A DNA stretch of 64,000 nucleotides from contig CM074766.1 of assembly GCA_037355855.1 (NCBI GenBank), positions 1,364,001 to 1,428,000 on the forward strand. The letters are read 5' to 3'. The notes under the pieces are model-generated. The model did no database searches. It had not been told where the DNA came from and saw only the letters and a list, made by a program, of their open reading frames with translations. A program made the translations under genes and the position numbers. This DNA is from Pseudo-nitzschia pungens. Its lineage: Eukaryota > Bacillariophyta > Bacillariophyceae > Bacillariales > Bacillariaceae. Below are positions 44,796 through 54,558 of the stretch, in pieces; position 1 is the first letter of the stretch; every line of letters begins with the position of its first letter.

Positions 44796-46079
44796 CGGCG
44801 AGATAGTGCTACCGATATTCTTCTCCGTGATCTCTGTTTTTTTATTCTCGGAGTGTTTCGAACCGTCGCCACGGATATCCTCGCCGAGAAAGGAGGTTCT
44901 CTCGTTCGCGGTTAGAGACGTTCTCGCACACGTAAATGTAAATGCACACGCACATGCAATTGCAATTGCATTCGTTCTCGATTCTCTCGCAGTTCCCTCC
45001 ATGGTGCCATCGGAAGTAGCAGTTGTTCGATGACTGCTGGATCCGAAGAGTGCCTACCGTTTGTGGGTCCGTCGTGCCTTGGTAAGGTTACTGCGTATCG
45101 ACACGCGTGCGTACGGGTAAGTTAAGTTACTCTTGTCGCACCTTACAATTGTTGATTCAAATCAAACGACCGTACCGTACGTGTAAGGTTACTGCAATCT
45201 GCTGGTTTCAACAAGCAAAAGCAATCACTCATCATTGATCACCAACAACCAACGCGAGTTGAAAGTAAGGTTAAGACTTACCCTTACGAGAATCATCATC
45301 CACACTCCATCGACAGCATGTCGCGTCGTACACGTCCTCGAGTACGAGTACGAGTACGAGTACGTACCACACGCACTCGTACCGTACCTTACTTGTCCTC
45401 GTACTCGAACTCGTAAACAGAATGAATGAATCAATCATCAATCATCAATCAATCAATCAACAAAGATCATGATCATCAACAATCGGGGGAGGTCGATCTT
45501 TGTTCCTCCACGTGTCGATTGATTCATTCATCTGACAACGGATAGTTTCACCGATGGTGCAAGTAAACCTTAATGGAAGTAAGGTTGAGGTTTACTCGTA
45601 CTTGTATGATTCATTCTTTGTACGACTAACTAAGGTTACTAACTACTGACCCATGCAATGATGAATCATCAATCCCTAGTCACTAGTGAATGGCCGCATC
45701 ACCATTGTCGACCATGCATTCATTCATCGCCGCAACGCAACAAGCATACAATCATCATCCTGTTAGTATTATGAGCCTCTGCTGTTGCTAGTTGCTTGCG
45801 CCAGCAGAGCGGACCGGTGTGAGAGACAGGGAAAGAGACCAGAGCAAAAGCACGGGAACTGGGTTGATTTGCTTGTTGTTGCAAGAAAGTGCTGCTGGTA
45901 GGGTACGGTACGGTACGGTACGGTACTACGGTATCACCATAACACTGTACTATTACTACTATGATTGGTGATGTTTGCTTTTTGATTGATGAGTGCAATT
46001 CTCGATCAATGGGATAGATGATGGCGAACCCTTGGAGCGAGAGCAGGGTTATTGGAGTGTCGATATTTGCGCTTTGTGT
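44796..46079. other. Intergenic, repeat- and motif-rich
   Basis: Holds the upstream region of the minus-strand ABC gene. Exact GTAAGGTTAC words are at 45082 and 45183, with near matches at 45265-45300, 45570-45600 and 45633. A GAGTAC hexanucleotide tract lies at about 45340-45366 and a GGTAC pentanucleotide tract at about 45902-45926. No gene is visible. Confidence 0.55.
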
Positions 46080-46350
46080 CCCCCGAACGTGGATCGATCT
46101 GTTCTCGTATCCTCGCCTCGCGTCCCCCGAGTATGGATCGAGCTGGTTTGCCGAGTATTGTACGCTTTGCGGAGTATTGCCTCGCGTCCCCCGAGTACGG
46201 ATCGATCTAGTTCATATTTTTGGAACGTCGATAGAACACCTTGCGTCCCCGGAGCACGGATCGATCGGCTTCGCAGAGTATCGCGTCACGTTTCCCGAGT
46301 ACGGATCGATCTGTTTCTTGTCGTATCGTCGCCTTGTGTCCCCTGAACAT
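46080..46350. repeat. Degenerate tandem repeat, GTCCCCCGA...GGATCGAT units
   Basis: About five to six diverged copies of a roughly 45-base unit are seen. Each has C-CCCGA, then a variable TRYGG, then ATCGATCT, then a GTRTTG-type tail (for example GTCCCCCGAACGTGGATCGA near 46078 and CCCCGAGTACGGATCGATC near 46190). The frames across it are a by-product of the repeat. Confidence 0.6.
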
Positions 46351-46489
46351 GGTTCGATTTATTTTCATCGGAGCATTGCCTCGTCTTATCCTCCGCTATC
46401 CATCACTGCTGCTGGTGCTGCTGCTTTTACTAATGCTGGTGCTGGTGCTGCTGTCCCCAATGGACCGACGCTTTGCTGTCCCCTGTGGA

Positions 46490-46600
46490 CTCGATTCCCT
46501 GTCGACTCGAGTCGCTGCTTATTTTCCCTGTCGACTCGAGTCGCTGCTGCTCTCTCCTATAGACTCGAGTCGCTGCCTCTGTCGACTCGCTGTGTGCTGT
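46490..46600. repeat. Tandem palindromic unit GTCGACTCGAGTCGCTG
   Basis: Three close copies of CGACTCGAGTCGCTGC (or GACTCGAGTCGCTGC) are followed by a shortened one. Each copy contains the palindrome CGACTCGAGTCG. Copies are about 30-35 bases apart. Confidence 0.65.
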
Positions 46601-46779
46601 TCGCTGTTCGCTGTTCTCTGTTTGCTGTAGACGAAGGCTGTGTTGCTGTTCCCTGCGGATCGACGCTTTGCGGCTCGTCTCCCAGTGTGCCGTTCATCTA
46701 GGGCGATGCGGGAGTATGATTTTGCGGTACAAAAACAAGACATCGAACCTACCGAAACCCCACGCGTCATGCGCTGGAA

Positions 46780-47300
46780 GCTCGCTGTTGCTGCTGCTAG
46801 CTGCTTTGGGCTCCCCCTCTTGGGCTGTTAATCTTGGTTGCGTTGTGTGGTGCCCCTTTGTGGCAGAGAATCTATGCGTTATTTGCTGCCCGCTGCTTGC
46901 GGCTCCCCCCTCCCGCACCGTTTCTCTTGGTTGCACGTTGTGGTGCCCCCTTGTGATAGAGAATCTACGCGTCGGACCTAGCGAAATCCCGTACATTGTG
47001 TGCCGCTTGCTGCTTGCAGCTCCCCCTCTTGCTCTGTTAATCTTCCTTGCGCTGCGGTGCGCTTTGTGGTTGAGAATCTACGTACGTATAGGACCTTTCG
47101 AACCCCCGTGCGTAATATGCTACTTGCTGCTCGCTGCTCGCTGATTGCTGCTCCCCCCGGCGCATTCTGTTTATCTTCTTGCTGGCCATGCTGGGGTAAC
47201 TTATCGCTTCACGGAACAAAACGAACGTGCCGAACCAAAAGGTACGCTGAACGTCATTCGCGACCGCTCGCTGCTTGCCGCTCCCCACCAGCGTATCCTG
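46780..47300. repeat. Degenerate tandem repeat of about 90-130 bases anchored on GCTGCTTGC...CTCCCC
   Basis: The anchor CTCCCC preceded by a CTGCTTGC-like word recurs at about 46811, 46903, 47020, 47151 and 47281. Between anchors are related blocks (TTGGTTGC, GTGGTGCCCC, AGAGAATCTA, CGTATAGGACC). The frames at 46668-47144 and 47000-47551 follow this repeat and are not called as genes. Confidence 0.6.
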
Positions 47301-47876
47301 TTAAAGATCGAGAACAACTCCACTCAACCCCTTCAACAAGTGCCAATTGCGATATTTTCGTTCATTCATTCATTCATTCATTCGCCATGTTTCCTTTGAT
47401 TCATGATTGCAATTCTCAATTCTCATCTCAATCAATCACAAAATCAATCATCATCTCTACAACAAAATCAATCAACTCGATCAACTCGATCAATCAACAA
47501 AATAATGAGATCATGAGGGGGAGAGAACGGAGAACAGGGTTGCGCGCGTGATTCAACGCCGCGCAACCTCGATGCTGTTTCTGTCACTCATTTTTTCACC
47601 GGGAAAGGTTCGTGGTTTTTGTTTTGCGTTTTTTGACGAGATCCGAAAACTGCGTGATGAGTGATGATCGATTGATTGATTGAGATGCTTTTGATGCTTT
47701 TGATGATGCCTGCGACATCGAACATGTACGGTATGTCGATGGGCACACACACACGCAACTCGTAATCACAACCGCAATCGTCTTCGCACCCGCACCGCTC
47801 GATCGGCAAAAGGATGACACGAAGCATCGAAGATTCATTTATTCATTCCTTCATTCCAAACTTGATCCCACCCACC
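47301..47876. other. Intergenic, simple repeats, no gene seen
   Basis: TTCATTCA and ATCAATC tracts lie at about 47360-47500, and a short CACACACA run is near 47745. It leads into the promoter and 5' end of the deca-GX3 gene. Confidence 0.5.
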
Positions 47877-48698
47877 ATGAGCAACTGCACGCACAGCAGC
47901 ACCACCAGCGATCCCTTTGATTGCCGCGCCCCGGAGCACGAAAGCAAGGACAACAGCAGCGGCAGCAGCAGCAGCAGCACTCATCTCGATCCGGCCGAGG
48001 GCACGCTTGCCTCCGCCATCGAAGAGGGCCGCATCCTGGGGAAGCAAGAAGGCTTGCTGGCCGGGTTCCGAGAGGGCCGCATCCTCGGCCAGAAAACGGG
48101 GGTGGACTACGGGATGGAGATTGGATTCGCCGTGGGCCTCGCCAGTGCCGTTCGGAACGCGATCGACAAACACGAAAGGGAAAACGACAACGACAGCAGC
48201 AAAAACAAAGACAAAGACAAAAACAAAAGCAGCCATTGGTCCTCCTCGTCCTCCCTCGATCGGATACGAAAGAGCGTCGACGAACTCGAAGCGGCCATCG
48301 ACGCCTTTCCGACCAGCGAAACGGAGATTCGGAGACGCCTGTTTCGGTCCGAAAGCGGCGCTGACGATAATAATGATGACAACGATGATAACGACAATGA
48401 CAACGACAATGAAAATGAAAATGAAGATCGCGATCGCGATCCCGATTGCCAACCGCAGCAACAACACGACCGAGACCCCTCTCTCCCGAATCATCGTTTC
48501 CGAGCGCGGACGCACCCGGAAGACGTTCGGGCCAAGCTGCAGCGCATCCGGGCTCGGTGCAAGGTTTTGACCGCCAAGCTGGGAATCCCCCGCCATTCGC
48601 TCAAATCCGTCGTGGCGGAAGCGGCGGGGCACGCCGCCGCCGCGACGATGGATTCGAGGGAAGGCGGGGGATTCGCCGGAGGCAGCCGGGAGTGGTAG
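47877..48698 (+). CDS. Lto1/Yae1-type deca-GX3 protein, probable adaptor for Fe-S loading of Rli1/ABCE1
   Basis: This is a single exon of 273 residues from ATG 47877 (CCACCATGAGC, a strong context). An in-frame ATG at 47814 is less likely. The diagnostic region EEGRILGKQEGLLAGF followed by REGRILGQKTGVDYG and MEIGFAVG contains exactly ten glycines spaced every fourth residue, the deca-GX3 signature of the Yae1/Lto1 family. In yeast, Lto1 pairs with Yae1 and carries Rli1 (ABCE1) to the cytosolic iron-sulfur assembly machinery. The conserved C-terminal Trp of Lto1 is needed for docking to that machinery. Here the protein ends ...SREW, so the terminal Trp is kept. The rest is unlike typical Lto1: long Ser/Asn and Asp/Asn/Glu runs are inserted between the GX3 block and a basic C-terminal helical part. 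Expected location is cytosol. Confidence 0.8.
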   Translation: MSNCTHSSTTSDPFDCRAPEHESKDNSSGSSSSSTHLDPAEGTLASAIEEGRILGKQEGLLAGFREGRILGQKTGVDYGMEIGFAVGLASAVRNAIDKHERENDNDSSKNKDKDKNKSSHWSSSSSLDRIRKSVDELEAAIDAFPTSETEIRRRLFRSESGADDNNDDNDDNDNDNDNENENEDRDRDPDCQPQQQHDRDPSLPNHRFRARTHPEDVRAKLQRIRARCKVLTAKLGIPRHSLKSVVAEAAGHAAAATMDSREGGGFAGGSREW

Positions 48699-49582
48699 TT
48701 CGGTTTTTTTGTTTGGGGAGGGAAACAAGGACGAGGACGAGGACAGCGTGTTGGGATGGATTGTGCCAGTCTGATACTCTATTTATAGTATAGTATAGTA
48801 GTATAGTATAGTGCAGTATACTAAGATTTCTTTGGATGAATGGTTCGTTTGTTCGTTCGTCCATTCGTCCATTCGTTGGCATGCCATGCCATGCCAAGCC
48901 ATGGCAAAGCAACGCAGGACATGACACGACATGACATGGTGCCACTCGGAACGTAGGTGACGGAAGCCCAGCGGCGAATCGACCGGAAGCCTTTGGCACA
49001 GCGTGGAAAACGAACGAGAGAGAAAGAGTCTAGAGCCGAGTGGAAGTAGCGCGACTCCGGGGAGGTGGAAACACTACTCACCGGTGGGAAGACCAGGTCG
49101 TGTTCCTTCCGTCGGCCTTTGTCTTGCGCGTGTCGTCGGCGTTGGCGTTCGCACAATAGATACCGGTACGAAACCTACAGAGAATCGGCCGACAGACATG
49201 GAATCTGGCCAAACGATGTTCGTTCCGTGCAGTTGCGTCCAATAAATATAATACTATTATACTATTGTAAATGAATAGACTATATAGATTAACTTTTTGA
49301 AAAACGAAACCGAGATCGACCTGCCCGTCCTCCGCGATGGATGGATTCATTGGTTCTCCTTGGCGAGCGCCTCCGTGTGTACGGCAAAACCTCGGAATGA
49401 ATCAGTCGGTCCAAAAAGGGAGAGTTTTCTCGGAATGGTACCGTACGATGCCGGGCACGTGCGTGTCGTGTAGTATTGAAAAAGAAAGGCACGAGGAAGG
49501 AAATGAATGAACGAACGAATGAATCCGCTCTCTCAACAATCCATCCATCCATCCATCATCCATCCATCCATGAATCACTTGC
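48699..49582. other. Intergenic between convergent genes, simple repeats
   Basis: A TATAG pentanucleotide tract lies at about 48783-48815, GGCATGCCATGCC words near 48880-48900, and an ATCC tetranucleotide tract at about 49540-49572. No coding-like frame is visible. Confidence 0.5.
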
Positions 49583-52500
49583 TTAGTTTCTTCCGAGGAA
49601 TGGCAGCAGGCGTCGCAGTCGGCCCGGTGGTTTTTCTTCCTCGTTTTCCCCGACCGCCTCCTTGATCACTTCGGCCATGCTCGACTTCCACTCGGCAAAG
49701 TCCCGATCACCGCTGGCGGTGTTGCTGTCCTCCAGCAGCAACGAGAACAGGACGGACCGGGGGACGCGAACGTCGTTGAGATCGCCCCCGTCGTTCTCCA
49801 GAAAGCGCTCCATGGCTCTCCACCGGATGGGACCCGTTCGGAATCCCTCCACGCCCTCGACAACGGCGGCCCGCAGCGCCGGACCGAGTTTGATGGGCAG
49901 GGGACGCGCTCGACACCGGGCCGACGTCGAGTTCGTCGCACCGGAACAACAGGACGCGCTGCAACGAGTCCAGCAAGAGAACCATGTCTTCCGGATCGTA
50001 GTCCTCGATCTCTTCGATGGCGCCCAGGACCACCTCCCGGTTGAGCGGCAGGGAATCCATGATGGGCTGGTCTTCCTTGATTGACCAGAGCGAGAGCGAC
50101 GGCAGGAGCAGTCTCGCCATGTTGCGGGGCGACATGGACGCCATCTGGGTCATTGCGCAGAGACGAGCGTCCATCGAGGGCCGGTAGCTTCCCCCGCAGG
50201 GTCGGAGGGCATCGCTGTTCATGATTCCGTACACCAACAGCGGGAGCGCGTGCGCCTTGTCGTGACCCTGCCCCAGCAAGATGTCGGTTTCCTCCAGCTC
50301 TCCCGCTTCGTCTTCTTCCAGATTCACGAGGCGATCGCCGGCCACGAAATTCGGGCTGGGCTTGCGGATGCCTTCGCTTCCGTCGTCGCTTCCGCTTTCT
50401 CGTTCCTTTTCTTCTTCCAGGAGCTCGTATTCCTCCAGGGCCGAACGGTACAGAGATCCCATTGCCAGTTGCAACCAGGTTTCCACCGATTCCTGGGCGG
50501 AAACCAACCCATCGATGTAGGCTTCGAGCTGGGTCTTTTGGTACAAAACGGTGGAGAGCGCCTCCAGGTCCAGTCCATCGTAAATGTCTTCCGTGTTGTC
50601 CGCAAACTCCAGCGCCACGCTCGAAACCCGCATCTTGCACACGGTGTAATAGTTGGGCGTGGGTTCGGCACCGTCCGTTTCGATGCAGGTGAACAGGGAG
50701 CAGGTTTGCAGCACCGGTGACAGGTCGACTACCAGGCCTTCGTCCTCGTCATCGTCCTCGCCCCCCGACATCTCCCCGACGGTGGGCAGCTCGTCGGCTC
50801 CGTCGGTTTGGATGTCGATGTTGAAGCTCGTTTGGGAATCGCAGGTTCCCATGATCCACATGCCGGTGTTCGCTTCGTCCTCCGAATCGACCAAAAAGTT
50901 GGTCAAAAAGTTGGCCAGGTGCAATTCGGCGTCCTTCGAGTCGGTGGCGAGGGGTTTCGTTTCCAGCTTGAATCCGGGAGAGATGCGCAGGCGCATGTGG
51001 ACCCCGAACGCCATGTCGCTCTGCCACGGGGTCCGTGCGAGAACGTTTTCGTGGAGGCGCTCGAACTTTTCGACGTGCTTGTTGCTCTCGGACTCGCCGT
51101 CATCCATGGCTTCCGAGTTGGCCGTGCCGAACATGAGGGGTCCCGGAGCTCCGCTGGCGTCCGAAAGGGGGCGCAGCAGGGGCAGGCCGTACCAGAGGAC
51201 CTGCGCTCGGGCGTGCCTATTGAAACGATCGTTCTTGACCTCGTCTTCTTCGGGAACCAGGACGAAGAGATCCACACCGAGGGCGGCACTGGCGCACCGG
51301 CTACCGATCTTCAGGAACATGTCGTCGGGATCCAGCGGAAGGGTGTACTCGTTCAGGTTGGAGGCCGTCACGTCCGTGGGATCGGCGTCCTCTTCTTCTT
51401 CGTTCTCCGACCGCAGGGACCTGGCGGACGCCTTCCGGAAGCCGGTGCCGCCGCGTTCGTTGGCGTCGTCGTCCACCGCGCGGCAGGAACCCCCGACGCC
51501 ACCGTAGCCGCAGTCGGGCTGTCCGATGTAGCTCGGGCTGTCGTCGCCCGGTGGAATCGAGGTTTCCAGGGGAGGATTTCCGAGCAGGCACAGGATCTTT
51601 CCTCCGGCGTACCGCAGCTTGGACACTCCGTGCCTCGGCTTCGGCGGCTTCTTCCTCCACCTCCTGTCCCGGATGGGTCGCTTGTCCCATAAAGTCGAGA
51701 ATGATTTCGAGCGTCAGCTTCAGCGGGACGTGTCGTCCGATCTGCGGGTCGACCCCGGCCTCGTCGGCGCCCATTTTTTGGTCCTCCGTCTCGTCGTCGT
51801 CGTCGTCGTCCTCGGTCTCGTCGTCTCCGTCCGAAAAGACACCCGATCCGGCACCATCGACCATCGCCCGGATGGCCGCCTCGAGGTTCGCCTTGTAGTG
51901 GCCGTTGGCCGGAACCAGGCACAGGTCCCAGGGGGTTCCCGCGACCTCGTCGTCGTCATCGCCGTCGTCTTCCGCTTCCCCCTCCAGCGCCTCCGCCGGA
52001 TAGCTGGCGTAGGAATAGTGCTTGACGTGGGGAATGGCCGAGGCCAGGTCCCAGGACGCGAAGCGGGATCCCGTGGCGGTGATCAATCCGACGTGCACGT
52101 GCGGCGGAATGTCCTCGAGGGCCCTGGCCAGGGTCTTCCCCACCGTGGTCCAGTAATTCCGGGCGGCACCGATCCCGCAGCCGGGGATGCTCCCCACGGT
52201 TCCGTCCACGACGATCCACCAGACGGGGGGACACGCCATGGCCGGGAGTTGCCACGTCTCCACGGTATCGTACTTCTTCTCCCTCGATGCCTTGTTGCTC
52301 TGGCGTCTCTTGCCCTTCTTGCGGCCGACGCTCCGGGCCGGGACCTTCCTGGGGACCTTCCGGACCCCGATGGGAACCCGGAATTCGACGCAGTCCGTCG
52401 CCACCATCGATTCCTTGTCGTCTTCCTCGTCATCGTCCTCGTCGTCATCGTCGTCTCCGCTGTCTTCCGGTTCTGCTTCTTCTTCGTCGTCGTCGTCCTC

Positions 52501-52944
52501 CTCCTCCTCCTCGAACGAGATTTTGTCGTACACGTCGGGATCCAGCTTCTCGTCCGCGCGGACTTCTTGCTGATCGGTGATGAGCGTCGAAGAGGTCTCG
52601 CCGCAGAGATAGCACAGGAGCCGCGAGGACAGCTTGGAGGGGCGGTAGTGCGTGGTGGCCGTCGGGTGGGGCGCCCCGCAGCAGAGGCACTTCGGGACGG
52701 CGGCGATGGGCTGCGCAAAGGTTCGGTAGCGGATCGTTTCTTTCTTTTGGTTCCCGCCGGATCGGACGGCGCTCTTGCTCTTGTCCTTGCTCTTGTTTTC
52801 GTCGCTCTCGCCGCCGGTTTCGCCGTCGCCGTTTTCTTCCTCCAGTTCCTCAAAGGGAGTCAGAACCGCGCACAAGGGAAGACTCGTTTCCTTCCAGACG
52901 GCTTCCGAACACGGAAATCGGCTGGAGACGGGTCGGATGGACAT
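49583..52944 (-). CDS. Divergent Sec23/Sec24-like vesicle-coat protein (two frame corrections)
   Basis: Three minus frames join through single-base +1 steps near 51627 and near 49910, giving about 1,119 residues. The N-terminal part has a zinc-finger pair C86-x2-C89 and C111-x2-C114 (PKCLCCGAPHP, LLCYLCGE), as in the zf-Sec23_Sec24 domain. A long acidic insert follows. The trunk-like region contains PPVWWIVVDGTVG, VHVGLITATGSRFASWDL and LTLEIILDFMG, then KLRYAGGKILCLLGNPPLE, the counterpart of the FxGGRIMLF strand in Sec23. The helical and gelsolin-like C-terminus has LPLLVYGIMNSDALRP and MVLLLDSLQRVLLFRCDEL and ends PFLGRN. Sec23/Sec24 proteins form the inner COPII coat at ER exit sites, but this copy is diverged with large acidic insertions, so a different membrane or cargo is possible. 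Both frame breaks fall inside conserved blocks. Confidence 0.7.
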
Positions 52945-54558
52945 TGCGAATCAATCGATTGCTGCTTGTTGTTCGAAAGCTCGTTCGCGAGTTTGTTTGT
53001 GTGTTTGTGTGTTTGTTGGATCGTTGGATTGTCCGATCGTTTCGTCGTTGCTTCCGCACGTGTGTGTCTCGTTGGTGACAATGCGCTTTCGCTTCGTGTC
53101 TGTCGCAGTCTATCTATCTGTGTTTGCGGTATTGCACATTCGCCGGAACAGAGCTGTAGCGAAGCAGGGTCAGTGTTGGGGAAGACCCGATATGCGAAGT
53201 AAGTTACGACGTAGTATAGTATAGTATCGGTTGTGGAGGAAGATCGGCAACGAAACGGCATCCAAGGTCGCAACACCGTGCCGGTACGTACAGGACCCTG
53301 CCGTTCCTGCTTGTACCGTAAGGTAACCTTACTGAGCACGTAAGATCATGAAAAGATCACGAGACTTTTCGAAGGCGGAGTTTTGTTGAACGAGAAAGGC
53401 ACAAAGAGAGGGTCATTCCATTCCTTGCTTTCGCAGTCTGGCGGACACTTTTTGGGGTTGGACGTCGTAATTAAGGTTACCGTAAGGGTTACCGGTACCG
53501 TATGTTGTGTTATGTGTACGAAACATATATACTATGAATACTATTAGGCACTGGTGGGACCTATGTATTTTGATGTCTATGGAAGTATCAGGTAAAGGTA
53601 TGCTCGTATGCACAAAACCTACGAACAAACTAGAGTTAAGGTTCGAATGAAAATTTGATGAGTGACGGACCCGTAACCTGCCGGTGAGGTTTATCGTGCT
53701 CGCACCGTACGGTACTCGTAACTGTAACCTTACCGGTAAGGTTAGGCCTATTCCGATTGGTGGTATTTTTCCGTTCTATTTTTAGTGGTGGTTGGCCTAT
53801 TCTCTACTAAATGCTTCACCCGGACACTGCGGCGCAACCATAGATTCAATCGAGTCGAGGAGTCGAGACGGTTCCGGTAAAATTAAGGCTTATTCATTAT
53901 TCAGACTTCATCACAACACGAGGCTCACTTATCGGTAAGATTACCAATGCTTACGGTACATTGTTTCACGTAAGATTGCCGGTAGCCTTACGTAAGGTTT
54001 ACGTTGGGTTCGATTGGATTGGGAAGTCTTTCTTTTTAATCTTACAGTAACCTTAACGGTAAGATTACCGTACGGTAAATTAAGGTACAGGAAGAAAGTT
54101 GTACGGTAAGTCACCAATGGGTTTTTGAATGTGCGATCCACCGGAGTCCAATTCCCATGTCAATTTCAAAAATGACTGGGCAACCAACCAACTGCCACAC
54201 CACACCACACCACACCAAACCTCACCAAACCTCACAACACCACACCGCTTCCATTGCAAACCCGTCAACCAAGTTGCTCGATCCGACGTCCGAAGGGTCA
54301 CCAGAACAACCTCTCCGTGTTGACTGATTGATTGATTCATTCACTCATTCACTCATTCGGTTCTCGCGATCTTTTGGAGCGAACGGAACACAACTGAACA
54401 GAACAAAATCGAACGAAACGCAATAGCTTTGGTGGCATCGAATTCCGCGGGTGCTGTTCCGGGAGAATCAACGAGAACCCATAAATCCATCAACGAAAGA
54501 AAAAAAACACTCATCTAAACAAAGACAGAAACAAACAAACAAACAAATTAGCAGCGCC
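52945..54558. other. Intergenic, dense cluster of GTAACCTTAC-type words
   Basis: No gene is seen. Exact words are at 53323 and 53724, with many near matches (GTAAGATTACC, TTAAGGTTACC, GTAAGGTTTACG) at 53470-54090. Simple CACACCA repeats occur at about 54195-54245 and TTCATTCAC near 54330. It lies between the 5' end of the Sec23/24-like gene (-) and the 5' end of the giant acidic coiled-coil gene (+), so it must hold both promoters. Confidence 0.55.

Noticed and set aside
42692..44806. 704-codon plus-strand frame rich in Arg and Val
   Set aside because: It is antisense to the low-complexity N-terminus of the ABC transporter gene. The Arg/Val runs come from complementing Asp/Ser/Pro codons.
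47835..48728. 297-codon minus-strand frame with hydrophobic runs
   Set aside because: It is antisense to the deca-GX3 gene. The Val/Ile runs are the complement of Asp/Asn repeats.
51619..53202. 527-codon plus-strand frame
   Set aside because: It is antisense to the Sec23/24-like gene and has no recognisable domain.
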